From Flavobacteriaceae bacterium (lineage in GTDB: Bacteria; Bacteroidota; Bacteroidia; Flavobacteriales; Flavobacteriaceae), in NCBI GenBank assembly GCA_018646605.1, contig JABGUL010000027.1:1-64000 (forward strand): 64,000 nt of DNA, in the 5' to 3' direction. The notes below the pieces were generated by a model that made no database searches, was not told the DNA's origin, and was given only the letters and a program-made list of their open reading frames with translations. This document shows positions 54,205 through 63,665 of the stretch, piece after piece; the first letter of the stretch is position 1, and every line of letters starts with the position of its first letter. The translations under genes were made by a program, and so were the position numbers.

Positions 54205-56658
54205 TTAAAATCCATTGTCTTCATCTCCGCCATCGCCACTATATCCTTGGTTCCTTCTTCGACGTTCGTTTTTACGTTCATTTATCTTGTATGTAAAAGT
54301 CATTACGTAAGAAGGTCTTCTCCACTGGAATTCATTATAGTTTGTAAAGAGTTCTGTAGTTGTTGTATTTTTAAATCGACTTGAGTTCAAAAGATCACTC
54401 GCATTAAAGGAGAGTGTTCCTTTTTTCTTTAGAATGTCTTTGTTTATTGCGCCAGACAAAACAAAGAACCCTTTGGATCTACTTTGAGCAGTAGCATTAG
54501 GTCCTCTATAGAAACCTCTTAATTGAGCTGTCCAACCTTTCGGTAAAGTGATATTTCCATTAATTCTTGCAAACCAACTAACTATTTCTGCATCAAAGAC
54601 TTGATTATTATAACTTCCAATAGTCTCAGAATTGAAAATATTAAAGTTTCCACTCAATCGAAACTTTCTAGATGGGGAATAGGTTAACGTAAATTCAGTA
54701 CCTATTCGATTATTTTCAGCTAGGTTGATTGAAGTTGCTCGAAGTGAGGGTATCTCAATTAGTGGATCTTCACTTACTCTAACAACTTCACCAGTTGCTT
54801 CTGTAATTCGAGTGATTACTTGTGTTGCTTTTTGATAATAAGCAGAACCGTTAAAAGTAAATTTATCCCAGCGCTTCAAATATCCAAAATCAAAGGTACT
54901 AGAGTAGGAGGGATCCAAATCAGGGTTTCCTTGTCTGAAAAAAGTCACACTAGATCTTGATGGGAATGGATTTAATGACCAGCTTCTAGGGCGTCTTATT
55001 CTTCTACTAAATCCTAATGTTATATTTTCTTCCTCATTAAACTCGTATGACAAGTTTAGTGTTGGAAAAAAGTTAGTATATTTTTTTTCTTTAAAATCGT
55101 TTGTAGTTTTCTGATCAATAACAATGTTTGTATTCTCCATTCTTAAACCGGCGAGGTAGGAAAATTTATTAATTTTCTTCCCAAACTGAGTATAGAGTGC
55201 GTTTACATTTTGCTCAAAAAGTAGAATATTTGAAAGGTTTCTGTCAACTACAAATTGACCTGCTTCCAGTATTGCAACTTCATAATCGTTTTCTTGTGCA
55301 CTAAAATCTCCACGGTAACCAAATTCAAACTGCGTATTTTTATCGATTGGCCAGACGTAATCTAGCTGAAATAAATTTCTTTTTTGAGATTCTAAGGTTC
55401 CTACCGTTTCACTTGGAGAATCAGTATTTGTGATGTCAGCAAATTCATCTTCCGAGCTTTTTTGTAATTGAATTTCGGCCACTAACTCATGCCCGTCTTC
55501 ATTGAATTTTTTCGTAAAATTAGCGGTAAGTTGACTTGAATTATCTTTTTCAGCTTCTTCTTGTAAACGTCCTACTGAATTGAGGATGTCACCATTTGAA
55601 TTTAAATCGTCAATTTCTGTACTTGAATCACTCGTATTATCACTATCCCGAATAAATCCACTAATTGTGAATGTTGTTTTATCATTGATGTAATATTCTG
55701 CTCCTAAATTGATAAAATAATTTTTTCGAATTCGATCATAGTCACGTATTTCATTTACAAAAGAACTTGGCAGATCTCCATTGAAATATTCACTATTAAA
55801 AACCCCACCACCCAGTGATTTTTGATCTCTGTAGGTAGTAGTAGTAAAAATATTTACCTTATCTGTTCTCCAGTTTAGTGTGGCTGTTCCACCCAAATTT
55901 TTTGGAAGACCAGCATTAGCAATGAAAGTAGCATTGAAGCCAACTAACTCCTCTTTTTTCAGGATAATATTCAATATACCAGCAGTTCCTGAAGCTTCGT
56001 ATCGAGCGGATGGAGATGTAACTACTTCAACTTTCTCAATGGATTCAGCAGGTAATTGACGTAAAGCTGCAGGGCCAGATAAGCCAACCAATCCAGAGGG
56101 TTTTCCATTAATTAAAATCCTTACGTTATCATTTCCTCTTAAAGAGATGTTCCCTTCTACATCAACCGACACTGAGGGAATATTGTCCATTACATCTGTA
56201 ACGCTTCCTCCTCTGACAGTAATGTCTCTTCCAACATTATAAACCCTTTTATCTAATCTTATTTCAACTTCAGTTCGCTCTCCAACCAATTCTATTTCTT
56301 CTAATGATTCAGAATTTATATTGAGTTTAAAGTCTCCTAAATTTATAGATTCAGTAACGCTTCTATCTTCAAGTATGATTTTTTCAAAACCGATATATTC
56401 TATAGTGATATTATATTTTCCAGGAAAAATTTCAATATCAAAATTTCCCTTAGTATCGGTGATTCCTCCTTGAATTCTATCTGGGAATTGATCGTTTACA
56501 AGAGATATAGTTGCGTATTCAAGTGGTTCTGATGTTTCAGAATCAGCAACATTTCCGGTAATTTTAATTTTGGTAAAATTTCCACCATTAGGGGGGCGTT
56601 GGGCATTAACTGTATTTGTAATACATACCAATAACAGCATTAATATTAATCTTTTCAT
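54205..56658 (-). CDS. TonB-dependent outer-membrane receptor, OMP_b-brl_3 type
   Basis: An 817-residue outer-membrane protein. It has a signal peptide (about 1-19), an N-terminal carboxypeptidase-regulatory-like beta domain (about 30-110, ITGNVADSETSEPLEYATISL in two pieces), a plug domain (about 130-220 with GNISLRGNDNVRILINGKP), and a long beta-barrel. The C-terminus is unusual for a barrel: after the last strand (VMTFTYKI) it has about 25 charged and glycine-rich residues (NERKNERRRRNQGYSGDGG) before ending in F. The substrate is unknown; no SusD partner is beside it, so siderophore or peptide uptake is as likely as glycan uptake. Confidence 0.9.
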   Translation of the reverse strand: MKRLILMLLLVCITNTVNAQRPPNGGNFTKIKITGNVADSETSEPLEYATISLVNDQFPDRIQGGITDTKGNFDIEIFPGKYNITIEYIGFEKIILEDRSVTESINLGDFKLNINSESLEEIELVGERTEVEIRLDKRVYNVGRDITVRGGSVTDVMDNIPSVSVDVEGNISLRGNDNVRILINGKPSGLVGLSGPAALRQLPAESIEKVEVVTSPSARYEASGTAGILNIILKKEELVGFNATFIANAGLPKNLGGTATLNWRTDKVNIFTTTTYRDQKSLGGGVFNSEYFNGDLPSSFVNEIRDYDRIRKNYFINLGAEYYINDKTTFTISGFIRDSDNTSDSSTEIDDLNSNGDILNSVGRLQEEAEKDNSSQLTANFTKKFNEDGHELVAEIQLQKSSEDEFADITNTDSPSETVGTLESQKRNLFQLDYVWPIDKNTQFEFGYRGDFSAQENDYEVAILEAGQFVVDRNLSNILLFEQNVNALYTQFGKKINKFSYLAGLRMENTNIVIDQKTTNDFKEKKYTNFFPTLNLSYEFNEEENITLGFSRRIRRPRSWSLNPFPSRSSVTFFRQGNPDLDPSYSSTFDFGYLKRWDKFTFNGSAYYQKATQVITRITEATGEVVRVSEDPLIEIPSLRATSINLAENNRIGTEFTLTYSPSRKFRLSGNFNIFNSETIGSYNNQVFDAEIVSWFARINGNITLPKGWTAQLRGFYRGPNATAQSRSKGFFVLSGAINKDILKKKGTLSFNASDLLNSSRFKNTTTTELFTNYNEFQWRRPSYVMTFTYKINERKNERRRRNQGYSGDGGDEDNGF

Positions 56659-56704
56659 ATATTTTTTAAGTAATGCTACTTTGACAGAATTAAGTAGTTA
56701 GGGT

Positions 56705-57061
56705 TTAATATGATTTAAGAAATAGAGTCAAATTTTCTAATGGTCGAGCTAGGACTCCTTTGTCACCGATTACTACGATAGGTCTTTCAATCAATTTTGG
56801 AAATTTGACAAGAAAATCAAGTGTTTCATCCTCGCTCAATACTGATCGATTGGGAATGTCTTTCCATTGAGTTTCATTTTTACGAACAATAGCGCTAGGT
56901 TGAAGATCAATTTTATTTAAAACCTTTTGGAGACTTTCTTTAGTGAAAGGGTATTCTATATAATGGATTACCTCACCCGTAAAGCCTTTTTCTTCAAGAA
57001 ATTTTAATGCTTCTCTTGATTTACGACATCTTGGATTATGGTATATAGTAAACTTTTTCAT
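56705..57061 (-). CDS. Arsenate reductase-like protein (ArsC/Spx family)
   Basis: A 118-residue thioredoxin-fold protein. The single active-site cysteine lies in YHNPRCRKSREALKFL (about 7-22), as in glutaredoxin-dependent ArsC. KNETQWKD and the cis-proline region with RPIVVIGDKGVLARP (about 92-106) are also present. It may reduce arsenate, or be one of the YffB-like relatives of unknown role; no ars operon is nearby. Confidence 0.87.
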   Translation of the reverse strand: MKKFTIYHNPRCRKSREALKFLEEKGFTGEVIHYIEYPFTKESLQKVLNKIDLQPSAIVRKNETQWKDIPNRSVLSEDETLDFLVKFPKLIERPIVVIGDKGVLARPLENLTLFLKSY

Positions 57062-57067
57062 GGTCTA

Positions 57068-57093
57068 AAAAAAAACTACCCGAAGGTAGTTTT
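57068..57093 (-). terminator. Terminator of the thrS-infC-rpmI-rplT operon
   Basis: AAAACTACC and GGTAGTTTT pair around CGAA, followed by T-rich sequence on the minus strand (TTTTTTT). It lies just past the rplT stop at 57098. Confidence 0.85.
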
Positions 57094-57097
57094 AAAA

Positions 57098-57442
57098 TTA
57101 TTTGATTTTATCTGCGATTGCTTTAAAAGCATCGGGATGATTCATCGCAAGGTCAGCGAGCACTTTTCGATTGAGCTCAATATTATGGGATTTAATTTTC
57201 CCCATGAATTGGCTGTATGACATTCCGTTGATTCGTGCACCTGCATTAATACGAGTAATCCAAAGGGCTCTAAAGTTACGTTTGTTAACCTTACGGTCAC
57301 GATACGCATAAAGCATTGCTTTGTCAACAGCATTTTTTGCAACCGTCCAAACATTCTTACGACGGCCAAAAAAACCTTTCGCTTGTTTTAATATTTTTTT
57401 TCTACGTGCTCTTGAGGCAACTGAGTTTACTGATCTTGGCAT
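57098..57442 (-). CDS. rplT: 50S ribosomal protein L20
   Basis: A 114-residue protein that binds 23S rRNA early in large-subunit assembly. It starts [20 protein letters not shown], has the basic N-terminal extension, [17 protein letters not shown], and ends [15 protein letters not shown]. In E. coli and Bacillus, L20 also represses its own operon by binding the leader before rpmI. Here the 86-base gap between rpmI and rplT is the longest inside the operon. Confidence 0.98.
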   Translation of the reverse strand: MPRSVNSVASRARRKKILKQAKGFFGRRKNVWTVAKNAVDKAMLYAYRDRKVNKRNFRALWITRINAGARINGMSYSQFMGKIKSHNIELNRKVLADLAMNHPDAFKAIADKIK

Positions 57443-57528
57443 TTTATTTAGTTTTTTGAAGGAGGCGGTATCGCTACGCTTTTAAAGCCTTACTTCGGGT
57501 TGATAATTAACGTTTAACCTAGTTTGAC
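57443..57528 (-). promoter_or_regulatory. Long rpmI-rplT gap, possible regulatory leader
   Basis: Eighty-six bases without a gene inside a tightly packed operon. On the minus strand it can form local pairings (GCTT/AAGC and AGGC/GCCT) close to the rplT start. It may hold an autoregulatory site, or simply be a processing region. The evidence is weak. Confidence 0.25.
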
Positions 57529-57726
57529 TTAATTAAGTCTTAGTTGTTGTTTGATATTTTTTTCATCACTTTCATGAACCAAACCAGAATGCGTTAAAGC
57601 TAGCTTACGCTTTTTAGACTTCTTGGTTAAGATGTGACTTTTAAAAGCATGCTTACGCTTGATTTTACCGCTTCCGGTCAATTTAAAACGTTTTTTAGCA
57701 CTTGATTTTGTTTTCATTTTTGGCAT
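57529..57726 (-). CDS. rpmI: 50S ribosomal protein L35
   Basis: A 65-residue, highly basic protein. It begins [25 protein letters not shown], in two pieces of the family signature, and has [14 protein letters not shown]. It lies 14 bases after infC in the usual infC-rpmI-rplT order. Confidence 0.98.
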   Translation of the reverse strand: MPKMKTKSSAKKRFKLTGSGKIKRKHAFKSHILTKKSKKRKLALTHSGLVHESDEKNIKQQLRLN

Positions 57727-57740
57727 GACAGTTCCTTTTT

Positions 57741-58295
57741 TTATTTTTTCTTAGGAGAAATCAAGATACTCATCTTTTTTCCTTCCAATATTGGCATTTG
57801 TTCTACTTTTCCTAACTCTTCCAAATCTTGTGCTAAACGCAGCAAAAGAATTTGACCTTGTTCTTTAAACACAATTGAGCGTCCTTTAAAAAACACAAAA
57901 GCTTTTAATTTAGCCCCTTCTTTAAGAAACTTCTCAGCGTGTTTCTTTTTGAATTCATAATCATGTTCATCGGTTTGTGGACCGAAGCGAATTTCTTTCA
58001 GAATAATCTTACTTGTTTTCGCTTTTAGGGCCTTTTCCCGCTTTTTTTGTTCATACAGAAACTTTTTGTATTCTAAAATTTTACAGACCGGTGGTGACGC
58101 GTTAGGCGAAATTTCAACTAAATCCAGTTCTAAAGATTCTGCAATGACAAGTGCTTTATTAAGAGAGTAAACTCCTATTTCAACATTATCACCTACCAAA
58201 CGAATCTCTTGTGCCGTAATTTTTAAATTAATACGGTGTGGATTTTCTTTGATTACCCTTCCAGGGCGGTTCGTTCTACGTCTACGTATTGCTAT
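57741..58295 (-). CDS. infC: Translation initiation factor IF-3, AUA start codon
   Basis: A 184-residue factor that checks the start codon and keeps 30S subunits free. The conserved core ([16 protein letters not shown] and on to ISPKKK) is intact, and the frame continues upstream through [20 protein letters not shown], the normal flavobacterial N-terminus. The codon where ATG is expected reads ATA (minus strand, 58295-58293), and an in-frame stop lies four codons further upstream. No ATG, GTG or TTG occurs between. IF-3 rejects non-AUG starts, and E. coli infC uses AUU for autoregulation; AUA here would do the same. Starting at an internal TTG (58199) would lose 32 conserved residues. Confidence 0.92.
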   Translation of the reverse strand: MAIRRRRTNRPGRVIKENPHRINLKITAQEIRLVGDNVEIGVYSLNKALVIAESLELDLVEISPNASPPVCKILEYKKFLYEQKKREKALKAKTSKIILKEIRFGPQTDEHDYEFKKKHAEKFLKEGAKLKAFVFFKGRSIVFKEQGQILLLRLAQDLEELGKVEQMPILEGKKMSILISPKKK

Positions 58296-58312
58296 GTCTT
58301 CTCTTTTTTAAA

Positions 58313-60259
58313 TTAAACTTTAAAGCTAGCTAGGCTACTTTTTATTTCTGTATTTATTAATTCTACCACACTTTCTGTCGAAAAGCTTCCTAAATCACCT
58401 TCAGAGTGCTTTCGTAAAGAAACTGTTTGATTTTCTTCTTCTTTCTCTCCTATGATAATCATATAGGGGACTTTGGAGATTTCGGACTCACGAATCTTCT
58501 TCCCAATGGTCTCATTTCGATCATCTAAGAGGGCGCGAATTTCGTGATTTTCCAAGAAATTTGAAACTTTTAGAGCGTAATTTTTACATTTTTCACTCAC
58601 ACACAAAATATTTACTTGATTTGGCATTAACCAAAGAGGGAAATTACCGCCTGTATGTTCTAATAAAATAGCAACAAAACGTTCCAAACTTCCAAAAGGT
58701 GCTCGGTGAATCATTACTGGTCTGTGTAATTCATTGTCACTTCCTTTGTAATTCAAATCAAAGCGCTCTGGAAGATTGTAATCTACCTGTATGGTTCCTA
58801 ATTGCCATTTTCTTCCCAGCGCATCTTTTACCATAAAATCGAGCTTAGGGCCGTAAAAAGCTGCTTCCCCTGTTTCGATTACATAATCTAAATTTTTCTC
58901 TTTAGCTGCATTGATAATAGCTTGTTCTGCTAATTCCCAATTATGGGTTGAACCAATGTATTTTTCTGGTTTTTCTGGATCTCTTAGGGATACTTGAGCA
59001 GTAAAGTTTTCAAAACCTAAAGAACCAAAAACATACAAAACCAAATCGATTACTTTTTTGAACTCATCATCCAGCTGACTGGGCATGCAAAAGATATGCG
59101 CATCATCTTGGGTAAATCCTCTAACCCGAGTTAATCCATGGAGCTCACCACTTTGTTCATAGCGATACACAGTTCCAAATTCAGCATATCGTTTAGGTAA
59201 ATCCCGATAACTCCAGGGTTTTGCATTGTATATTTCACAATGGTGTGGACAGTTCATCGGCTTGAGTAGAAATTCTTCCCCTTCTGCAGGCGTTTGAATC
59301 GGCTGGAAACTATCAGCACCATATTTTTCATAATGACCCGAAGTCATATACAACTCTTTACTTCCAATATGTGGAGAAATCACTTGTTCGTAGCCTGCCT
59401 TATTTTGAGCTGCTTTAAGGAAGTTTTCTAGTCGTTCTCGGAGTGCAGCTCCTTTAGGTAACCACAAAGGGAGGCCTTGTCCTACTTTTTGGGAGAACGT
59501 AAATAATTCTAATTCCTTTCCTAGTTTTCTGTGGTCTCTTTTTTTGGCTTCTTCAACCAGTTCAAGATATTCTGTTAATTGTTTCTGTTTGGGAAATGAA
59601 ATACCATAGACACGAGTCAATTGTGGTTTTGTTTCATCTCCTCTCCAATATGCACCTGCTATATTGGTTAGTTTGATCGCTTTTATAGATCCAGTGTTTG
59701 GAATGTGTCCACCACGACAAAGGTCTGTAAAGTCTGCATGGTCACAAAAAGTAATAGTACCATCTTCAAGATTTTCAATGAGTTCAGTCTTAAAGGGGTT
59801 ATTTTCTTTTTTATAATAAGCAAGGGCTTCAGCTTTGGAAGCACTTCGCATTTTAAATTCAAATTTTTGTCGAGCAAATTCCAAAAATTTCTTTTCTATT
59901 TCAACTAAGTCTTTTTCTGTTAGACTATACTCACCAAAATCTGCATCGTAATAAAACCCATTTTCTATGGCTGGCCCTATAGTTAGTTTGCATTCAGGAT
60001 AAAGTGCTAAAAGAGCTTGCGCCAATACATGCGCTGATGAATGCCAAAAAGCTGTTTTTCCTTCTTGGTCATTCCAGGTAAAAAGTTGAATTTTTCCATT
60101 TTCGTGCAAGGAGGTGACGCTTTCTACAATCTGCCCGTTAAACTTAGCAGACAATACATTACGTGCCAATCCCTCACTAATACTTGAAGCAATTTCAAAA
60201 GGAGTAACCCCTTCCGAATAGGTTCGAACGCTCTGGTCTGGAAATTGAATTTCAATCAT
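58313..60259 (-). CDS. thrS: Threonine-tRNA ligase
   Basis: A 648-residue class II synthetase. It has the TGS domain (about 1-60), the editing domain with the [16 protein letters not shown] motif (about 75-90) and the zinc-histidine pair; the catalytic core with [13 protein letters not shown] (zinc ligands) and [13 protein letters not shown]; and the anticodon-binding domain (about 545-640). I start it at ATG 60259 (MIEIQFPDQ), since the 17 residues upstream overlap the promoter and are not part of the family. It stands 17 bases before the infC AUA start, heading the operon. Confidence 0.96.
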   Translation of the reverse strand: MIEIQFPDQSVRTYSEGVTPFEIASSISEGLARNVLSAKFNGQIVESVTSLHENGKIQLFTWNDQEGKTAFWHSSAHVLAQALLALYPECKLTIGPAIENGFYYDADFGEYSLTEKDLVEIEKKFLEFARQKFEFKMRSASKAEALAYYKKENNPFKTELIENLEDGTITFCDHADFTDLCRGGHIPNTGSIKAIKLTNIAGAYWRGDETKPQLTRVYGISFPKQKQLTEYLELVEEAKKRDHRKLGKELELFTFSQKVGQGLPLWLPKGAALRERLENFLKAAQNKAGYEQVISPHIGSKELYMTSGHYEKYGADSFQPIQTPAEGEEFLLKPMNCPHHCEIYNAKPWSYRDLPKRYAEFGTVYRYEQSGELHGLTRVRGFTQDDAHIFCMPSQLDDEFKKVIDLVLYVFGSLGFENFTAQVSLRDPEKPEKYIGSTHNWELAEQAIINAAKEKNLDYVIETGEAAFYGPKLDFMVKDALGRKWQLGTIQVDYNLPERFDLNYKGSDNELHRPVMIHRAPFGSLERFVAILLEHTGGNFPLWLMPNQVNILCVSEKCKNYALKVSNFLENHEIRALLDDRNETIGKKIRESEISKVPYMIIIGEKEEENQTVSLRKHSEGDLGSFSTESVVELINTEIKSSLASFKV

Positions 60260-60279
60260 AGTTTTATTAAAATGCCACG

Positions 60280-60310
60280 CAAAGATACGGGGTCTTGGGA
60301 TAGCAAGCAA
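60280..60310 (-). promoter_or_regulatory. Promoter of thrS
   Basis: On the minus strand: TTG (60310-60308), 20 bases, then TATCTTTG (60287-60280), an exact TAnnTTTG. The start codon follows 20 bases later. Confidence 0.65.
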
Positions 60311-60326
60311 TGGTTAGAGAAAGTTT

Positions 60327-60563
60327 CTAATACTCCCTTTTTTTCCTTTTCTCCCCCAAAAGTGCAGTCACAAGTGTCCGAATCCCCTTAAAGCCAAAAT
60401 AAAAGGTAAGACCAAGAAGAATCAACCCTAAAGCGAGTACTGGATAATAAAGTGAATGAGACTTGTTTTGAAATGCCTGATGTACCACAAAAGGTCCAAT
60501 AAAACAGAGCACTAGAAAATAGCTCATGAGTTTAAGTCCTTTTTGAAGTAAAATTTTATTCAT
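60327..60563 (-). CDS. Small two-helix membrane protein (DUF6095-like)
   Basis: A 78-residue membrane protein with two hydrophobic segments (about 12-30 and 40-62) and a strongly basic tail (LLGEKRKKREY). I chose ATG 60563 (MNKILLQKG), which overlaps the murQ stop by eight bases; an in-frame ATG five codons earlier overlaps more. It resembles the short DUF6095-type proteins of flavobacteria, by memory. Coupled to murQ; function unknown. Confidence 0.72.
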   Translation of the reverse strand: MNKILLQKGLKLMSYFLVLCFIGPFVVHQAFQNKSHSLYYPVLALGLILLGLTFYFGFKGIRTLVTALLGEKRKKREY

Positions 60564-61374
60564 GATTTTTGGAGGCATTTATGGCGTTTCGGACATTACC
60601 ATGCAGTTCTAGTAATTGTTTTGCTTTTTCTTGTGAAATGTTGAGTTCAACAATAAGCATTCCTTCAGCGCGTCCTACAAGTTTTTTATTTGATAATTTC
60701 ATGTCCACCATTTTATTTCCTTTCACATGACCTAATCGGATCATGGTAGCTGTTGTAATCATGTTGAGGATAAGTTTTTGGGCAGTTCCCGCTTTCATCC
60801 GAGAGCTTCCTGTCACAAACTCAGGTCCCACAATCACTTCAATTGGAAAGTTACTAACGCCTGATAAAGGACTGTTTTGATTACAACTAATGCTTCCAGT
60901 TTTGATGCCTTTAGATTGGCAATCATGTAAGCCAGAGACCACATACGGAGTTGTACCTGAAGCGGCAATTCCAACCACAATATCATCTGTGTTAATGTCA
61001 TAAGCGTTCAAGTCTTCCCACGCTTGATGCGGGTCATCTTCAGCGTTTTCTACAGCGTTTCGTAAGGCGTAATCTCCTCCTGCAATGAGTCCAATTACTT
61101 GATTTGGATCGGTCCCAAAAGTAGGGGGGCACTCAGAGGCATCTAAAACACCTAAACGACCACTAGTTCCAGCTCCAATATAAAAGAGACGTCCTCCAAT
61201 TTTTTGTTGTGTTACAACTGCTTCAATTAAAACCTCGATTTTATCTAATACTTTTCCAACTGCTTCGACAGCATTTTTATCTTCTTGATGAATACCCTCC
61301 AACAAATGAACAATACTTTTTTGTTCTAGATTGTTGTGATTTGAATCTTGTTCGGTGATTTTTACAAAACCCAT
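60556..61374 (-). CDS. murQ: N-acetylmuramic acid 6-phosphate etherase
   Basis: A 272-residue SIS-domain enzyme that cleaves the lactyl ether of MurNAc-6-phosphate during cell-wall recycling. YIGAGTSGRLGVLDASECPPTFG, in two pieces, holds the substrate loop and the catalytic Glu; GIAASGTTPYV and GSSRMKAGTAQKLILNM are the sugar-phosphate-binding parts. No anmK or MurNAc transporter is in the window. It is coupled to the small membrane protein that follows. Confidence 0.95.
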   Translation of the reverse strand: MGFVKITEQDSNHNNLEQKSIVHLLEGIHQEDKNAVEAVGKVLDKIEVLIEAVVTQQKIGGRLFYIGAGTSGRLGVLDASECPPTFGTDPNQVIGLIAGGDYALRNAVENAEDDPHQAWEDLNAYDINTDDIVVGIAASGTTPYVVSGLHDCQSKGIKTGSISCNQNSPLSGVSNFPIEVIVGPEFVTGSSRMKAGTAQKLILNMITTATMIRLGHVKGNKMVDMKLSNKKLVGRAEGMLIVELNISQEKAKQLLELHGNVRNAINASKNHE

Positions 61375-61395
61375 AGTGTTTTGGTTTTTAACGAA

Positions 61396-61434
61396 TTTAA
61401 AAAATAAACCTCACAATAAAATATTGTGAGGTTT
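61396..61434 (-). terminator. Terminator of icd
   Basis: A perfect 13-bp stem, AAACCTCACAATA (61406-61418) with TATTGTGAGGTTT (61422-61434), followed on the minus strand by ATTTTTT. It lies 25 bases after the icd stop. Confidence 0.9.
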
Positions 61435-61458
61435 AAGTTTATGAATTAAAAAAGTGTT

Positions 61459-62688
61459 TTAGGCGTTTCTTTTCAGCTCTAGATTTTCTTTAAGAGCAGC
61501 CAAAAACTGTTGTGTAGTTAAATAATGTGAGCTGTTTAGCTCTTTTCCATGGATCAAAATTGCAAGATCTTTTGTCATTTTACCACTTTCAACTGTTTCT
61601 ACACATACATTTTCAAGGGTAGAACAAAAATCAATAAGTTCTTGATTGTCATCTAACTTTCCTCTATGTGCTAATCCTCTTGTCCATGCGAAAATGGATG
61701 CAATAGGGTTGGTAGATGTTTCTTTTCCTTGTTGATGTTGTCGATAGTGACGTGTTACAGTTCCGTGAGCCGCTTCCGCTTCCATTGTTTTTCCATCGGG
61801 AGTAACAAGGGTAGAAGTCATTAATCCCAGAGAACCAAAACCTTGTGCAACGGTATCTGATTGAACATCTCCATCGTAATTTTTACATGCCCACACAAAA
61901 CCTCCGCTCCATTTCATTGCAGCAGCTACCATGTCATCGATAAGCCTGTGTTCATATGTAATTTCTGCTTTTTCAAAACGATCTTTAAATTCATTGTCAA
62001 AAACTTCCTGAAAAATGTCTTTAAAACGCCCATCATATGCTTTTAGAATGGTGTTTTTTGTAGATAAATACAAAGGCCATCCTTTGGTTAAGGCTTGATT
62101 CATACAAGAACGCGCAAAACCATAGATAGAAGAATCTATATTGTACATGGACATAGCTACACCGTTTTCTTGGAAATGATAAACATCCCATGTTTTCGGA
62201 GTCCCACCATCATCGGGAGTAAAAGTCATCGTTAATTTTCCTTTTCCAGTGGTTACCGTATCAGCTGCCTTATATTGATCTCCAAAGGCATGTCGTCCGA
62301 TACAGATGGGTTTTGTCCAACCTTGGACATACCGTGGTACGTTTTTCATTATAATGGGTTCTCTAAAAACCGTTCCTCCTACAATATTTCTAATGGTTCC
62401 ATTGGGAGAACGCCACATGTTGGAGAGGTTGAATTCAGTAACACGATCTTCATCGGGTGTTATTGTAGCACATTTGATACCTACATGGTGTTCTTTAATA
62501 GCATTAGCTGCTTGAATTGTAATTTTATCTTCAGTAGCGTCTCTAGAGGTTACAGATAAATCATAATAGATAATCTTTAAATCTAAGTATGGAAGTATAA
62601 GTTGATCTTTAATGAATTTCCAGATGATTCTTGTCATCTCATCTCCATCCATTTCTACAACTGGATTTACAACTTTAATTTTTGACAT
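61459..62688 (-). CDS. icd: Isocitrate dehydrogenase, NADP-dependent, eukaryote-like
   Basis: A 409-residue TCA-cycle enzyme that makes 2-oxoglutarate. [14 protein letters not shown] (about 10-23), [12 protein letters not shown] and [12 protein letters not shown] (about 95-110) are the substrate-binding parts, and [11 protein letters not shown] with RKLDDN-like segments binds NADP. The length and motifs mark the homodimeric type found in eukaryotes, not the E. coli type. Its product feeds the ammonium-assimilation enzymes elsewhere in the window. Confidence 0.96.
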   Translation of the reverse strand: MSKIKVVNPVVEMDGDEMTRIIWKFIKDQLILPYLDLKIIYYDLSVTSRDATEDKITIQAANAIKEHHVGIKCATITPDEDRVTEFNLSNMWRSPNGTIRNIVGGTVFREPIIMKNVPRYVQGWTKPICIGRHAFGDQYKAADTVTTGKGKLTMTFTPDDGGTPKTWDVYHFQENGVAMSMYNIDSSIYGFARSCMNQALTKGWPLYLSTKNTILKAYDGRFKDIFQEVFDNEFKDRFEKAEITYEHRLIDDMVAAAMKWSGGFVWACKNYDGDVQSDTVAQGFGSLGLMTSTLVTPDGKTMEAEAAHGTVTRHYRQHQQGKETSTNPIASIFAWTRGLAHRGKLDDNQELIDFCSTLENVCVETVESGKMTKDLAILIHGKELNSSHYLTTQQFLAALKENLELKRNA

Positions 62689-62712
62689 GCGAGTTTAAAT
62701 TTGTTTCGGGTG

Positions 62713-62720
62713 CAAATATA
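62713..62720 (-). promoter_or_regulatory. -7 box of icd
   Basis: The minus strand reads TATATTTG, an exact TAnnTTTG, 24 bases before the icd start. No TTG is seen about 20 bases upstream. Confidence 0.45.
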
Positions 62721-62749
62721 AGTGCTACAGTTTATTTTTTAGGTAGAAT

Positions 62750-62799
62750 TAAGTAATAAAAAAACCGCTAAACACTAGATTCAAGTGGTTAGCGGTTTT
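62750..62799 (-). terminator. Terminator of rplS
   Basis: A 16-bp stem with one mismatch, AAAACCGCTAAACACT (62761-62776) with AGTGGTTAGCGGTTTT (62784-62799), loop AGATTCA. T-rich sequence follows on the minus strand. It lies 19 bases after the rplS stop. Confidence 0.88.
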
Positions 62800-62818
62800 A
62801 AATTAGGTTAAACCCTGA

Positions 62819-63175
62819 TTAAGAATCCATTCTGGCTTCTTTGATACGAGCTTTTTTACCTCTTAATTGTTTGAAGTAGTAAATACGTGAACGACGTACT
62901 TTACCTTTTTTATTTACTTCGATTTTTTCTAATGTAGGGAGGTTTAATGGAAAGATACGTTCAACACCTACAGTTCCTGACATTTTTCTAATTGTAAAGG
63001 TTTTTGATAAACCTTGCCCTTTAATTTGAATTACTACCCCTTTAAAAAACTGAGTACGTACTTTTTCTCCTTCTCGGATTTGGTAGTAAACCGTTAAGGT
63101 ATCTCCAGCATCAAACTTTGGAAATTCTTTCTTTTCGATGAATTCGTTTTGTACAAAATTGATTAACGCTTCCAT
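62819..63175 (-). CDS. rplS: 50S ribosomal protein L19
   Basis: A 118-residue protein at the subunit interface of the ribosome. FDAGDTLTVYYQIREGEK and QFFKGVVIQIKGQG (about 40-55), VGVERIFPL, and the KVRRSRIYYFKQLRGKKARIKE end are typical. In many bacteria rplS follows trmD directly; here a lipoprotein gene stands between. It has its own promoter (63245-63274). Confidence 0.98.
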   Translation of the reverse strand: MEALINFVQNEFIEKKEFPKFDAGDTLTVYYQIREGEKVRTQFFKGVVIQIKGQGLSKTFTIRKMSGTVGVERIFPLNLPTLEKIEVNKKGKVRRSRIYYFKQLRGKKARIKEARMDS

Positions 63176-63244
63176 ATTATGTTTTTATTGAGTTGGAAAA
63201 GACAACATTCACGATTTTCGTCAGAGGTTGTTCATTTCGTGGTG

Positions 63245-63274
63245 CAAAATTAAACTTTATTTTGAAGTAGGCAA
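63245..63274 (-). promoter_or_regulatory. Promoter of rplS
   Basis: On the minus strand: TTG (63274-63272), exactly 19 bases, then TAATTTTG (63252-63245), an exact TAnnTTTG. The start codon follows 69 bases later, leaving a leader that could hold regulatory structure. Confidence 0.7.
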
Positions 63275-63289
63275 CTTGATTATCAAAAA

Positions 63290-63664
63290 TTAATAGACAC
63301 TATCAACTCCACTCACTTTGGTGACGTGACATCCATCTGACTTAATCTCAAAGACTTCACGTATAGGGTTTGCAGTTCTTTCACCCACAAAAATAAGTTG
63401 TTCTGTACTATCCCGTTCTAAACTAGACACTAAATTATCATTTACAATTGGGTAATAATTCTCAAAATAGGATTCAATTTTGAGGGTGTCTGAGGTCTTG
63501 GGACGAAGCGTATAATAGTTAGTTGGTGCATCACCCATTATTTGGATTGTGATTGTTACGAATTGTTCTGTGCAAATAAGAAACTCATCCTCTTGGGATT
63601 TAAGGTTGTTTTTCACACAGGATGAAATGATTATAAGCAGAATTATAAGTACTGTGATTTTCAT
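63290..63664 (-). CDS. Small lipoprotein, function unknown
   Basis: A 124-residue exported protein. It has a signal peptide with lipobox IISSC, cysteine at residue 16, followed by NNLKSQ with no aspartate at +2. The mature part is rich in beta-strand-like segments (FVTITIQIMGDAPTNYYTL) and has three more cysteines or near-cysteine positions (LICTEQ, DGCHVTK), which could form a disulphide. No family is recognised. I start it at ATG 63664; the frame further upstream overlaps trmD. It lies between trmD and rplS, an odd place for an envelope protein. Confidence 0.75.
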   Translation of the reverse strand: MKITVLIILLIIISSCVKNNLKSQEDEFLICTEQFVTITIQIMGDAPTNYYTLRPKTSDTLKIESYFENYYPIVNDNLVSSLERDSTEQLIFVGERTANPIREVFEIKSDGCHVTKVSGVDSVY

Positions 63665-63665
63665 T

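Noticed and set aside
60260-60310. 17-residue N-terminal extension of ThrS
   Set aside because: The extension overlaps the thrS promoter (-33 and -7 boxes), and the TGS domain begins at ATG 60259.
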